This document shows, piece after piece, positions 44,900 to 55,799 of a stretch of DNA of 64,000 bases. This DNA is from Myxocyprinus asiaticus (taxonomy: Eukaryota; Chordata; Actinopteri; Cypriniformes; Catostomidae). Every line of letters begins with the position of its first letter. Within the stretch, counting starts at the first letter, position 1. The stretch lies in contig NC_059365.1 in assembly GCF_019703515.2 (NCBI RefSeq), positions 37,033,501-37,097,500 of the forward strand, read 5' to 3'. The position numbers and the translations under genes were made by a program. Under the pieces are notes generated by a model that saw only the letters and a program-made list of their open reading frames with translations, made no database searches and was not told the DNA's origin.

Positions 44900-45908
44900 T
44901 CCAAAAAGTGGGGCAAAGAATTGTGTGATGGAGAGGCTTGCTTCAGAATCAATCATGTTAAACATTAAGCCTCTTCTTTATTTTCTTTATTTTCCTGTGG
45001 ATGGAAAATAACGATGCAGATAAAATGTAATTAATAATTTGTTTTTTATAACTAAACGGTTTCATTGCTGTGTACATGACTATTTGTATTAAAAATTCTA
45101 AATTAAATTCTAAATATAAAAGTTTGAATTAAATACTTGGCATCACATAAAACATTTTTTACTAAAAGGGCTCCAAAGGCCTTAGTTGTAGTTGCACCCC
45201 TGCCGAGAAGTCAAATCTTTTCACCAATTTGATTCTTTTGAATCTGTAAAACTGTTTCAAAAAGTGATCTGAATGATTCATTTTGCGAATCGATTCACAA
45301 ATCTGAATCAAAATCACACAGAACCCCAAACAGCATGTGTTGGGAACCACTTGGGAATCTTAAGTGAAGAGGCTGTTTGTGTAAGCTTTAATCTCACTTT
45401 TTTTTTTTTTTTTTTGGCTATAAATGAATTTTATATATTTTTGTGCTTAAACATTAATAACACTGTGAAATATTAATGACGTTTTGTGCCTTAACATTTG
45501 TTCAAGTCTCCCAACTTTCCTGGAGAACTGTTACTATGTGTAATATTTAGCAGTTTGTAAGTGAATAAAAATTTGATTTACATTTACATTTAACCAAGGT
45601 ACCATGTTTATGAATCAACAATGAAGAGCTGTGCCCTTATTTATGCCATTTACTTTACTTTAGGTACATTTTATTTCAGCTACTTTAATACTTTTACATG
45701 AGAATTTTTCTCATGAGCTACTTTAACTTGTGTCAATTTCCATAAAAGTGGCAATTGGTTACTTTACACAACACTGTTGTAAACAAATCATTCTATACCT
45801 AAAACTGTTCTTGACAAAATGTCCCAGTGCTCGTTGATTGATGCTGTTGCAGCTGGTTAGGACAAAAACTTTGATTTTCATGGAAAATCTAGCTTTTTTT
45901 GTTTGTTG
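44900..45908. other. nothing recognised
   Basis: Contains a poly-T run at 45399-45415. Presumed intron. Confidence 0.35.
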
Positions 45909-46830
45909 CTTCCGAATGTTCATGTACACTGAAATTAACATCATTCTGCCGAATTACTGACAAATGCCATCCCCATCAGACATTTTTGCATTAATTAATA
46001 AGTGTTAACCGTTTCCTGTGGTACCACTGAGACACGGGTTTTGATGCCGTCAAAACTAGGGAGTAATCGTGTTCACATAAACAATGGTGAGCGCAGGGCC
46101 TGGGTAGCTCAGCAAGTAAAGACGCTGACTACCACACCTAAAGGCGCAAGTTCAACTCCAGGGAGTACTGAGTGATTCCAGTCAGGCTTCCTAAGCAACC
46201 AATTGGCCCGGTTGCTAGGGTGGGTAGAGTCACGTTGGGTTAACCTCCTCGTAGTCACTATAATATGGTTCTCTCGGTGGGGCGCGTGGTGAGTTGTGCG
46301 TGGATGCCGCGGAGAATAGCGTGAGCCTCCACATGAGCTAGGTCTCCGCGGTAACACGCTCAACAAGCCACGTGATAAGATGCGTGGATTAACGGTCTGA
46401 GACACGGAGGCAACTGAGATTCGTCCTCTGCCACCCAGATTGAGCCGAGTCACTACACAAGACAAGGACTTAGAGTGCATTGGGAATTGGGCATGCCAGA
46501 TTGGGGAGAAAAGGGAGAAAAAACAAAAAAACAATGGTGAGCGTGATTTGGATGTTATATTTTCGCTCTAAAATTACATTTTTACTCCACTGACGGTTAG
46601 GTTTAGGGTTTGGGTTAGGGGGTAGACTTAATAAAATATGTATTCCTGTTAAACTAAAATACAGCTTGCTTTTGGCACCACTCTGTGGACATTTCACCTC
46701 AGCAACACTTCCATATTCAGCCACTGTGGGCAGTGATTCGAATTTCGGTAAGCACAGACCGATTTCAGCTGCAGAATTTGTACCTACTGTTGCTGAATTC
46801 AAAATGTGATGAGTCTGTTTTATTGCATCA
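45909..46830 (+). repeat. dispersed SINE-like repeat, copy B (holds a SINE)
   Basis: Partner of copy A (31720-32670). Shared blocks: ccccatcagacatttttgca, aaacaatggtgagcg, tttttactccactga, ggttaggtttagggtttggg, ccactctgtggacatttcac. It shows the unfilled TTAA site (gcattaattaataag) where copy A holds a MITE, and is itself split by the SINE at 46094-46528. Confidence 0.75.
46094..46528 (+). mobile_element. tRNA-derived SINE, copy 2, with 15-bp target duplication
   Basis: A direct repeat aaacaatggtgagcg flanks it (46079-46093 and 46529-46543). The head has an A-box-like tgggtagctcagcaagta and a B-box-like gttcaactcc. The body (ttggcccggttgctagggtg, ggagaaaagggagaaaaaac tail) matches copy 1 at 17009-17418. 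The long target duplication implies LINE-type target-primed insertion. Confidence 0.88.
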
Positions 46831-46857
46831 CACCTAGTCAGGACAGTCTGAGCCATA

Positions 46858-46925
46858 TTTAGGGCCCAAGCACTGAAAGTGCAGAGGCCCTATTGTTCTT
46901 CTAAAGATTATTAGGGTCCAAGCAC
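46858..46925. repeat. 'gggcccaagcactgaaagtg' cyprinid repeat fragment
   Basis: Phrases gcccaagcactgaaagtgca and ggccctattgttcttctaaa are a recognisable piece of a common cyprinid interspersed repeat. Confidence 0.5.
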
Positions 46926-46929
46926 TCAG

Positions 46930-47880
46930 CATACAAAACTCAATGATGATGACAATTAACAATTAACATGAAGATAAAAAAATACAGATGATCATTGTGA
47001 TTCTACAACACAGCACTGGTACATTACAGTAATTTATTGGTCCTGTTCACTGTGAAGTCACAATATACAGCTGTCTTTTAATTGTAATTAATTGTAGAAA
47101 TACTACTGTAAAATATACTGTGAGTGTGAAAGTCATGCAACTAGAAGCCAGGAATTTACTGTAAACTCACACACATTTTTTTTACAGTGAAGTATTTTCC
47201 TTAAGTCCCCTGCTTCTCAGATTTTTCAGAGATAAAGACTGCAATCACAAGTCAGACTTCAATATGAACTTTAGTCACAATGACAGATTTTCATTTCTCG
47301 ATTCTCCAAACAAATTTCAATACTACAGCAAAAACTAAAGTGATGCTAAACACACTATGTCATAAATATTAACAAATAAAATTAAAACAATGGCATGCAG
47401 CTTTAATAGCAAATATTATTTCAAGTTTTTCAAGTAATAATTCAAGTTGTCAGTAATAAATAATGAACAAAGAAACAAATGACAAGCAATAGGACAAATT
47501 AAATCAATTGGACAAAGATACCAGTTAAGTAAACTTTGATTTTCAGTTATCTAACAGCAGTGTCATGTATTCATGTAAACAGAAATAAAAAAAATAAAAA
47601 CATCTTAGAAACATGTTAAATACATAAGTCTCCTCAACAATGATAGAGCAACTTCTGCAATACAGCTTTCATCTGGACACACACAGGCCTCTGTCCTGCA
47701 ATCTGCTTAGTTAAGAGGTTGGAGAGACATTCATTCCTTGCATGCAGGCACTTTAAGAGATCGACTTGATCTTTCTGTTCACTGTGTAATGTGTCCACAG
47801 TCTACTATCTCTGATGTCTCTCCTACCCCCATTTAGCCTCTCACAACTCTTCCCTCATATAATTATATCTACTTTATTGC
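46930..47880. other. nothing recognised
   Basis: AT-rich, presumed intron. Confidence 0.35.
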
Positions 47881-47882
47881 TC

Positions 47883-47884
<2 letters not shown>

Positions 47885-47970
<86 letters not shown>
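47885..47970. repeat. (AC)n-(GA)n compound microsatellite
   Basis: About 26 AC units followed directly by about 16 GA units. Open frames on both strands here are translation artefacts. Confidence 0.96.
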
Positions 47971-47974
<4 letters not shown>

Positions 47975-48170
47975 TGCTCTCATGTTCTCTAGTTCCCATC
48001 AGTATTGGCTGATTAACAGTGATGCAGAAATATAGGTCTCTCTCTGAAACGTGTGTATGTGGGTGTGTGTTTGTGCACATACATGGGAGTTTCTAGGATG
48101 GATTTATTTATGACACACTTAGCACTGTGTAGATACAGTATGTGTGTATTTAATACAATGGGAGGTCATT

Positions 48171-48981
48171 GGTGTCCAAAAGTCTGAACTAAGTAGTGAA
48201 AATGCTTCTATTTTTTTTTGTCTAATTTAATGAAAAGAAAATGTTCATAACTTTATATTATCTGCATAACACTTTGAGTGAAAAATTTAATTGATGTAAC
48301 ACTCTACATTAATGTTTACTTTGTTATGTTTTATAAAGGTATTCATTAATGAATAATAAGTCATTTACAAATGCATTATAAATCATATACTTATATTAAT
48401 CAAAAACATGAAATGCCCTAATTCATGATTTATATCACAATGCAGGAAAAATAGACTATTATAGTTAGTTAAAGGGAGCAATTGTGTTACTTTTTTCAGT
48501 CCGCTTTGTGTTTAAATTAATTATTGTAAAAGCACTCTAAAGTTGAACTTATTGCATTTAATATACAATTAAACAGTAATTAAATATCACTTAAGTGCAA
48601 TTAACATGCATAGGTGTCTGAAAACATAACATTCAGTTCACACTTAAGTATGTTCTTTTTAAGTACATTATTTCCATAATAAGTACTCTTTTTAAAGTAT
48701 GCTTAAACGTACTTCTTTTTCACAAGGGAATATCAAGCTTCAACCTTTTGTAAAGGAAACATGACATTGAATGCTATTATGCTAAAAATAAATGCTAATA
48801 AAGACCTTTAAAGTAGAACAGAAATATACAGTAACTACACATGAAAGATTTGGTAACACTTTACTTGAATGTTCCCTTCATTAAGGGTTTATAAAGGAGT
48901 TCATTAATGACTTATAATGACTTTTTTCCATACTGAAATCTGAATCCCAGATTTTCAGTGTGTCTCAGACTTTTGGACCCC
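48171..48981. mobile_element. MITE with gtccaaaagtctga ends
   Basis: The left end ggtgtccaaaagtctgaact and the inverted right end ggggtccaaaagtctgagac match closely. The interior has MITE-like taacactttacttgaatgtt and cattaatgaataataagtc phrases. Non-coding. Confidence 0.7.
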
Positions 48982-48989
48982 ACGTATAT

Positions 48990-50137
48990 CTATATATGAC
49001 AAGTCACTGCTTGTTTTTCCCTGACACAAGCAGAAGGCAATGAGAAAATGATCAGTGTTTAAAAGTTAATCCATCACAGTATTTGTCGAACATGCACCCT
49101 TCCCAGCACACACACAAACATGAATAACCCATCGAAAAGCTTGCAATGACTAAACATCCTGTCTTTCTCCTTAAATCAACAGGGGCTCGGAAGAACCAAT
49201 TCATCAGTCGACAAACGCCTCGTTTCTACCCCCTTTAGCTTGTAGGTGCTGGTGTTCCAACAGCAGTTCTGGTTCAGTCCCCTTTTCATCTTGAGATAAA
49301 CGATCCCCAGCCCAGCCTCTGAGTCCACACCCTGATATTACATCAGCCATTATTCAAACAAACACAAACAAACATCCTTTCACCTATGAACAACCAGATA
49401 TTGAATGCTAAAAGCTGGGCCAGACCCATGGGCACATACAGACTATGCCAGTAAAAGAGGCTGTATCACATTCGGCGGGTGTAGAGTACAAACCTATTAG
49501 ATCAGTCTGTGACTTGGGTTGTGTGATATAGCTATAGCTATACATACTGTATACTAAGGCTGTCAATCAATTAAACATTTAAGTGAATTAATTACATGAT
49601 GTGCTGATTAATTTATCGAATCGCATGTTTCGCATAATAATTTTTTCTGAGAAAGACCCCCAAATAAAAATAGTTCAATAAATAATGATAAAATTCTTAT
49701 ATTTAAATTTGAAATATAATATATAATACATATAATAATTCAGATAATTAAAATACATTACATTATTATGGAAGATGAGTAAAGCATTGATTAGACAATA
49801 CAAAAAGTGGTTTTAGAAGGCAATATATTGTTTATTTCGATATCGTTGAACATAAGCTAATCATTTGGCCTACAGTCCACAGCAATCCATTTTGCAACTG
49901 AACTCATCAATATGTCCGAAGTAGGATGCGTCTATGTATACATGTGAAAGATGCAGGGGCGTAGATTCCCCAATAATCAAAACAAGCAAGTACAACCCCA
50001 CATTATTTATACCATGATCAATGGAAACATGTAAATGCTTCACGCTCCAACCCCCCCAATGTTCAAGCCAAATCTACGCCCATAGACTGATGGACGCTTT
50101 TGGGAGCTCACTTTGGTTGTGTCGCGTCATACATAAA
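48990..50137. other. no gene; cyprinid 'ggctgtcaatcaattaa' repeat near 49557
   Basis: 49557-49700 (ctgtcaatcaattaaacatt, taattacatgatgtgctgat) is part of a common cyprinid repeat. 49140-49330 is GC-richer and unique-looking (ctgagtccacaccctgatat) but carries no clear frame. Confidence 0.4.
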
Positions 50138-50430
50138 CAACACTGTGTCAAGTTAAATGTAGTTTAAAACCTAGAAAAACACGTCTCGAGAACCCTGCAT
50201 TTGGAGTTGCGTTCCATTCACTTGTGTTTGAAAGCCAAAAATGCATCCTGATCTTGTGGTGTCTGTCAGTAAGTGTGATTTGTTCAACCTAGTCTCATAG
50301 AAAGAATGTTGCTAAAACAAAATTTTTGCAAACTGATGTCTGCGTTCCAAATTGTACGTTTTGCTGCAGTTTCCTGGTGAAATTAACAATAAAAGTGTTA
50401 CAACAATTTTCACACAAATCACGACTACAG
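50138..50430 (+). repeat. dispersed repeats, plus copies
   Basis: 50138-50285 is the partner of 32900-33065. 50310-50430 carries gcagtttcctggtgaaatta, the partner of 36775-36910 and 41925-42055. The two adjoin here. Confidence 0.55.
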
Positions 50431-50589
50431 TGGCTGATTATGACTTTATTAACACATATTTTTTGCTCTGTTACTCACACACTGCTATATTATGATATTG
50501 AAACACTTTCAATTGTTTACATTTTAACACTTGTATTACACACCCACCTACATTTACACACGTATTCCAATGTGATTAACTTCTGCGGC

Positions 50590-51000
50590 TGCTCACCTTA
50601 TAGTGTGTTCGACTTTGGACTCGGCAGACCGCCGGTTCGAGACCAGTCAAGCACGCAAGCTGACATGTGAGACAAAAGTGTCATAAAACGGACAAGAGAG
50701 GACATGGTTGCTTCAGAAAATGTGCTTTTCATGTCGTATTTAATTTTACAACACTATGGTTTAGGTGTTGGTTTAGAGTAAGTATGTCTGTTTTGTTTAC
50801 CTCTAATTTGCTTCTTTTTTTTTTTTTGCTATTGGTTAGGTTTAGGTTAAAGTTTTAGGATAGGGAGGCATGTTTTACTCATTAAAACATCCATCTAACA
50901 TTTACCTGAAAAACCATGTCTGATTACAACATCATTTCACTCGCTTTTGGCTCCCCACCACTGGACATTTCTCTGGGAAACTGCAGCTAAACATGTAACG
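50590..51000 (+). mobile_element. tRNA-derived SINE-like repeat
   Basis: The head has a B-box-like ccggttcgagacc (50632-50644). The body has tggttaggtttaggttaaag and ccaccactggacatttctct, the same order as in the copies at 31720, 41395 and 45909. Confidence 0.5.
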
Positions 51001-51916
51001 AAGCACGTAATTTTGTTTTGCCGTAGCAATCCATCATCATCCATCCATCATTTATCGTATTTTTGGCATTTAGGTGATAGTTAAGACTTTATGTGCATCT
51101 GCGGTAATTAAATTAAATGCAAAGTACTTAATTTTTGTCAAAAGGGTTTGTATGGTCTGTGAGGAGAAGGCCAAAAGTATCCTGATGACAGAATAGAAGA
51201 TGCTTTTTCAAGATCCTTGACACCCCTACTTCACCCCCTGCTCATCTGCCCAGCATTGGCCCTGCTATTACACAATTACCAACTCTCTCACTCATTTACT
51301 CATCTGTTTTTCTGCACTGTCGCGGTGGCTACAGCTGAGCATTGGGTGTTGGTCAGCATTAAGCATCTATCAAACTGTGTCAGCTGTCTAGCTATATTAT
51401 TTCTCACATAAGGTCAAGAACCCCACATGACTCCCTTTGTTATTATGAAATGCTGCATTACAATAGTTATGACTTATCAAAATGACAGGAGCAAAAGGCC
51501 TCTAAACAAGACTCTTTGGCAAGACTGCAAACAAAGTGAACCAGCAATGAATTATTAATCTACTGCTGTAATATTAAAACTACCCGATATATTTCACTAT
51601 CATGGCCCTAAAGGGATTTGATAGCCACCCTGCTGGATGTTACACAGTCACTAAAATTATCAGGGTTACAAATGTCACAATTTCACATAAGTGCAATGCA
51701 GGTAACTGAAGTATAACAATATTTACAAATACATTTCCAATTAGATATTTTCAGAAAAACCATTGGTACAACTTTGTTTTCTTCCCTTGATATTGTTGCA
51801 ACATAACTAACCACAGGACTGTCCAGAAAAATAAACTAACAATGATTTAATATTTTTAGGACCAAAGTTTAGAGGCAGTGCTGCTCTGGCACTCAGTTTG
51901 GATCACTCTTTCACAC

Positions 51917-51918
<2 letters not shown>
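51001..51918. other. nothing recognised
   Basis: A short ccatcatccatccatcat run at 51031-51049; otherwise plain intron. Confidence 0.35.

Positions 51919-51920
<2 letters not shown>

Positions 51921-51991
<71 letters not shown>
51921..51991. repeat. (TA)n microsatellite
   Basis: About 35 TA units. Confidence 0.96.
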
Positions 51992-51994
<3 letters not shown>

Positions 51995-52956
51995 ACCTAT
52001 AGAAATAATCTAGTATTATATATGAATACCCAATCATCTTTCTAGTGAGCCACATTTTCCTGTGGAACCATACGCAGCAACCAAGATAAACTTAGATCAG
52101 CAAGATATAGTGCAACCTGATTCACACATCCTCACCAATGGTCGCAAGGATGTTTCTTGGGACAAATAATATGGTTTCCTCTATACAAATGAATGCAGGC
52201 TGTATTATTTAACACAGAGTTATAAGCAGACAAATTCAAATCTAGAACTGTAAAGTCACAAAAGCGCAGAAGAAGGCTCTAAGGACAGCATGGATTCATA
52301 ACTGGAGAGGTCATTCATTTGGTCGGAAATTTGTGGAAATACAGCTATAAAGTAGCTAAGACTTTTATTACTCTTAAACCAGGTGTCTCAACTTAGGAAC
52401 ACAGTATTTTTATTTCTTTTATACAGATTCAGCAATGATCCATCATTTTCAATCTACTCATGCACATCCCATAACATTTTGTAAACATTCCCTTTTCCTT
52501 CATTAGAGCAAATTATTTTATAATTTAAATCTGCTTCTGCTTTGCATACATTTTTATACTATCAGCATAACAATTTGAGTGATAAGCTGAACTGAACAGT
52601 TAACATGTATTTCAGGATTTCCCGAAAAAAGATGACTTTCAAAACCTGCCAAATAGTGAGCCAATTATTCATAAATAACACTGTATATGTTTGCAATCTT
52701 ATGATAAATATATACGGTGCTCTAGAGCATTTTAGCCACCACAGATGTGTTCGTCCATAGACATTCAGTCTATTTTTCAATTCATGCACCACCCCCATTG
52801 TTTCGTTTAATATCTCGGCCTCTGAGTGGACTAGAAGCTCAATCTATATGTCATTGTCTATGTTTATTTATTAAGCATTTATAACATGTCAGTTAAAATG
52901 TTTGCTATTTGGCAAGTATTGGATGAAAGTTGCTCTTTTTTACCTTTGTATGTATT
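51992..52956. other. nothing recognised
   Basis: AT-rich; no exon or element ends seen. Confidence 0.35.
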
Positions 52957-53656
52957 TTGGGTTGGGAGGATTACTTTTGAAATGTATTCCACTACAGATT
53001 ACAGAATAAATGCTGTAAAATGTAATTTGTAATGTATTCCATTAGATTACTCAAGGTCAGTAATGTATTCTAAATACTTTGGATTACTTCTTCAGCACTG
53101 GTACATTTTTTCACATGTTTTGACTATAAAAACTCTGCCAGTACAGTAAGACAAAATACACGTTAAAAATACATTTTCTGAAAAACCTGAATATCTTATG
53201 CAGTGTTGTTTCTAAAACAAGATAAATCAAACTGATCTTGTTTTAAGGATTTTTAGATGTTTTTACAGGAAAACAATACAAAAATTATTATCAAGAATAT
53301 GATTTTTGCCCTAATATCAAAGGTCTTACTAAAAAAAGAGAAATTATGATCCAGCGTGAATTTTATTGATAAAAATATTATCGTGCCTGGTAACGTAAAA
53401 TGGCTAGAAATAGCATTTTAGCTTAGCGTAAAGCTAACAAATTACACAAGGTTTATTTCTATTTCTTCTGCTCCAAACTTACTTAAAACGTACTTCTCTG
53501 TCTGCTCGTATGAATGTAACACATCATAAGAAAGTGTTTCACCGCTGTTCAAATGCACAGTGATTTCAGTTGTAACTGTAGTGGAGTACAGTTACTTATA
53601 TTTTGTATTTTAAATACTTAATCCCGTTACATGTATTCCGTTACTCCCCAACCCTG
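52957..53656. mobile_element. hAT-type MITE, CAGGGTTGGGGAGTAACGG end
   Basis: The right end, inverted, reads CAGGGTTGGGGAGTAACGGA, a widespread vertebrate MITE terminus. The left end (gggttgggaggattac) is a decayed counterpart. The interior repeats wattacnnnaatgtattcc motifs. Confidence 0.65.
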
Positions 53657-54016
53657 GCTATGACTGCATATGAATGATTTATAATGCTTTTGATTTATAA
53701 ATGATGTATTTGTCATTAATGAACCCATTTATAAATCCTTAACAAAAGGAACATTAATGTAGTGTTACCAATATTTCTTCTACATTTTACGTTTGAACTT
53801 TCTCTATCTATCTATCTGTCTGTCTGTCTTTTTGCATGTAATGTTTGACATCATACTACTATCTGGAACCGGCAAAAGAAGCATTAGTTATCCCTACAGA
53901 TGCAATTCCCTTGCACTTCCCAAGTTGTCATTACACAGCATCTCTTGAGGACACTGTGATCCACAATGTAAAATCACTGTCCCTCTGTCTGTGGTGTGAC
54001 TCGCAGGCGCTCCTAC
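53657..54016 (-). other. ppp2r2b intron just downstream of the Bbeta2 exon
   Basis: Begins with donor GTAGGAGCG at 54016. Contains short (TCTA)n/(TCTG)n runs at 53799-53828 and the tail of a MITE-like stretch (53680-53790). No further exon is seen. Confidence 0.6.
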
Positions 54017-54095
54017 CTTCCGCGTGACAGCTCGAGGAAAGGAGGATACTCGGAGGTCGGAAGAGGTAAGGCAGGTACCGGGAGAAACATTTCAT
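54017..54095 (-). CDS. ppp2r2b: ppp2r2b alternative first coding exon, Bbeta2 type
   Basis: Encodes 26 residues containing MKCFSRYLPYLFRPPSILLS and ending SSCHAE. This is the N-terminus of the Bbeta2 splice form, which in mammals replaces the Bbeta1 start and carries a cryptic mitochondrial signal that takes PP2A to the outer mitochondrial membrane. Basic and hydrophobic residues alternate here without acidic ones until the last position, as expected. The ATG (54095-54093) is the first in frame after a TAA at 54212-54210, so the start is secure. The exon ends GCG GAA G|GTAGGA, the same phase 1 break as the Bbeta1 exon, so both can splice to one exon 2. It lies 42.6 kb 5' of the Bbeta1 exon. 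The high similarity to the mammalian isoform in a segment with no WD40 constraint argues for conserved function. Confidence 0.95.
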
Positions 54096-54420
54096 CTTTC
54101 TTACTTCTGTTTTCCTTTGGTAGAGTCCTTCCCCACCATCCGCGCGTGTGATGACAGCAGATCCGGACCGCACGAGGGATGCTGCTGTGTGGTCTGGATG
54201 TGTCCGGAGTTACGACAGCATCCTAAACAGTGTTCATGCGTGTGTCAGGAAGACGTGCACGTGCATCCTCACAGTTCATCATGTTTGCATCCTAGAAGGA
54301 CGGAGGGCTGAGCTGTTTTCCTGAGCATCGGTTGGGAGGGGCAGCGAAACAGGAAAAGTATACCGATGGGGGCAGTTGCACTGTTGCATAGACTTTTACG
54401 CTATATGGACCCTGATTTTA
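54096..54420 (-). promoter_or_regulatory. probable Bbeta2 leader and promoter region
   Basis: CpG-richer than its surroundings (tccgcgcgtgtgatgacagc, gacgtgcacgtgcatcctca). It directly precedes the Bbeta2 exon on the minus strand. A CRE-like/E-box cluster acgtgcacgtg lies at 54253-54263. No TATA box is evident near the expected distance. Confidence 0.5.
54223..54282 (-). other. upstream ORF in the probable Bbeta2 leader
   Basis: A 19-codon ORF beginning ATGATG (54282) and ending TAG (54225-54223) lies 128 nt before the Bbeta2 ATG. A minimal ORF, ATG CTG TCG TAA, follows and ends at the in-frame TAA of 54212-54210. If they are in the mRNA they could limit Bbeta2 translation. The transcript's 5' end is not visible. 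Confidence 0.5.
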
Positions 54421-55433
54421 AGGGGTTTTGGGACATTTTAAGGTTTTTACCCTATGCAATTTAATTTGATTCTTTTGTTTACATTCTAGTGTTTCCCCCT
54501 CGTGTATTACGGAACGCCTTGTAACATAATTAGAAATGTAAATACTGCGTATAGATCGTTTGTTATGATCACCAGCTTTATTTTAGACATGAGCAAACCG
54601 TCTTCTTGCTAACGAAAGTGAGTAAAGTTTTTTGCGGTTCAATGTTGTTACAAAACAGCGCCATCTAGTGGGTGTCGTGTATACTTCTATGACAACAGAC
54701 CCACAAACAAGAGGTTTTTTTTTATTTTTTTTATTCAGTCATTCAGGCTATTCCGTTTTAAGAATTTTGTGACAAAATTATACCCTCTTAATTTCTGATG
54801 CTGGTGTAGAGGTATTAAAGATGAACCTAGCTTGGCAAATGAGACTAAAAATAAGACCTGGGACCATGTGTCGACAGAAGACACACCCGCAACACAAGTA
54901 CAGTACACGTGCAAGATCTCACACAATAACACCCACATATATTGATTACAGCATTTGTTAATCTTAATGTTATTTAATAAAGAAACAATTCTTTATTGTA
55001 AGTTCATGTTAGTTCATAGTGCATTAACTAATGTTAACAAACACAACTTATGAGTACTAACCGTATTGGTCAACCACTACTGAGTAACATAAAAACCTAT
55101 TCAGTCATCCTCCGCCATCTAAGAGCATGAGTAAGCAGTTCACTGCTGGAACGGCAACCAGCTGTCTCAACTTTAGGTATAATTACCAGTTTAAACACAA
55201 GCACACTGAGCTATTTTTTTTATTACTATTTTATTTCTAGAGAAATGCCGCCCAGACCTCAAATGCAAATTTGCAGAATCATGTACTGTATGATATTTTG
55301 TCATGGAAATCACACGCTGAGAAATCAGCAAGAGTGGCCAGTGCCTCTGAGAACAGGTGCCATCTGTGCTGGTCCCCTGGGTATCAGCATATCAAAATAT
55401 CAAAGAGTTCATTCTCACCCACCATCATTTCTA

Positions 55434-55464
<31 letters not shown>

Positions 55465-55791
55465 GACATGGCCTGACTCACTGATGGGATCTCTCACTGG
55501 CTTCTTTTTTTTTTTTTTTAAGGATGCACTAAAACCTCTTAATATTTATGAGCCACAAGAGCTTCTAAATATAGATTGACAGACCTGGATATATTGGGTT
55601 AGAAAAACTGAAATGGAGGTTGCCTACAGCTCTGTATACAGTATATCTATGAAAGGATCTTCCAGCTTGTGTGCAAAAGTACAGTTGCAATGTGCAGTAC
55701 TATTGCTGAGGCAATCATTCAGTTTGAACAAGTGTCATTTGAGTGATTAGTTCAGTTGAATGTTCTGATCAGCACTCCATTATTCTGATTC
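54421..55791. other. intergenic il17b-ppp2r2b, no gene recognised
   Basis: Includes T-rich runs (54714-54734, 55505-55520) and a (CT)n at 55438-55464. The frames around 55245-55579 end in these simple repeats and are not considered genes. Confidence 0.4.
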
Positions 55792-55799
55792 ACAGACAG

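Noticed and set aside
47814..48080. Open frames on both strands at 47.8-48.1 kb
   Set aside because: They are translations of the (AC)n-(GA)n microsatellite (runs of His-Thr, Glu-Arg, Val-Cys, Ser-Leu).
54096..54173. Possible N-terminal extension of the Bbeta2 reading frame
   Set aside because: The frame is open upstream, but its first codon at 54173 is GTG; there is no ATG between the in-frame TAA (54212-54210) and the ATG at 54095.
54024..54311. Plus-strand open frame over the Bbeta2 exon
   Set aside because: Antisense shadow of the Bbeta2 exon and its CpG-rich leader.
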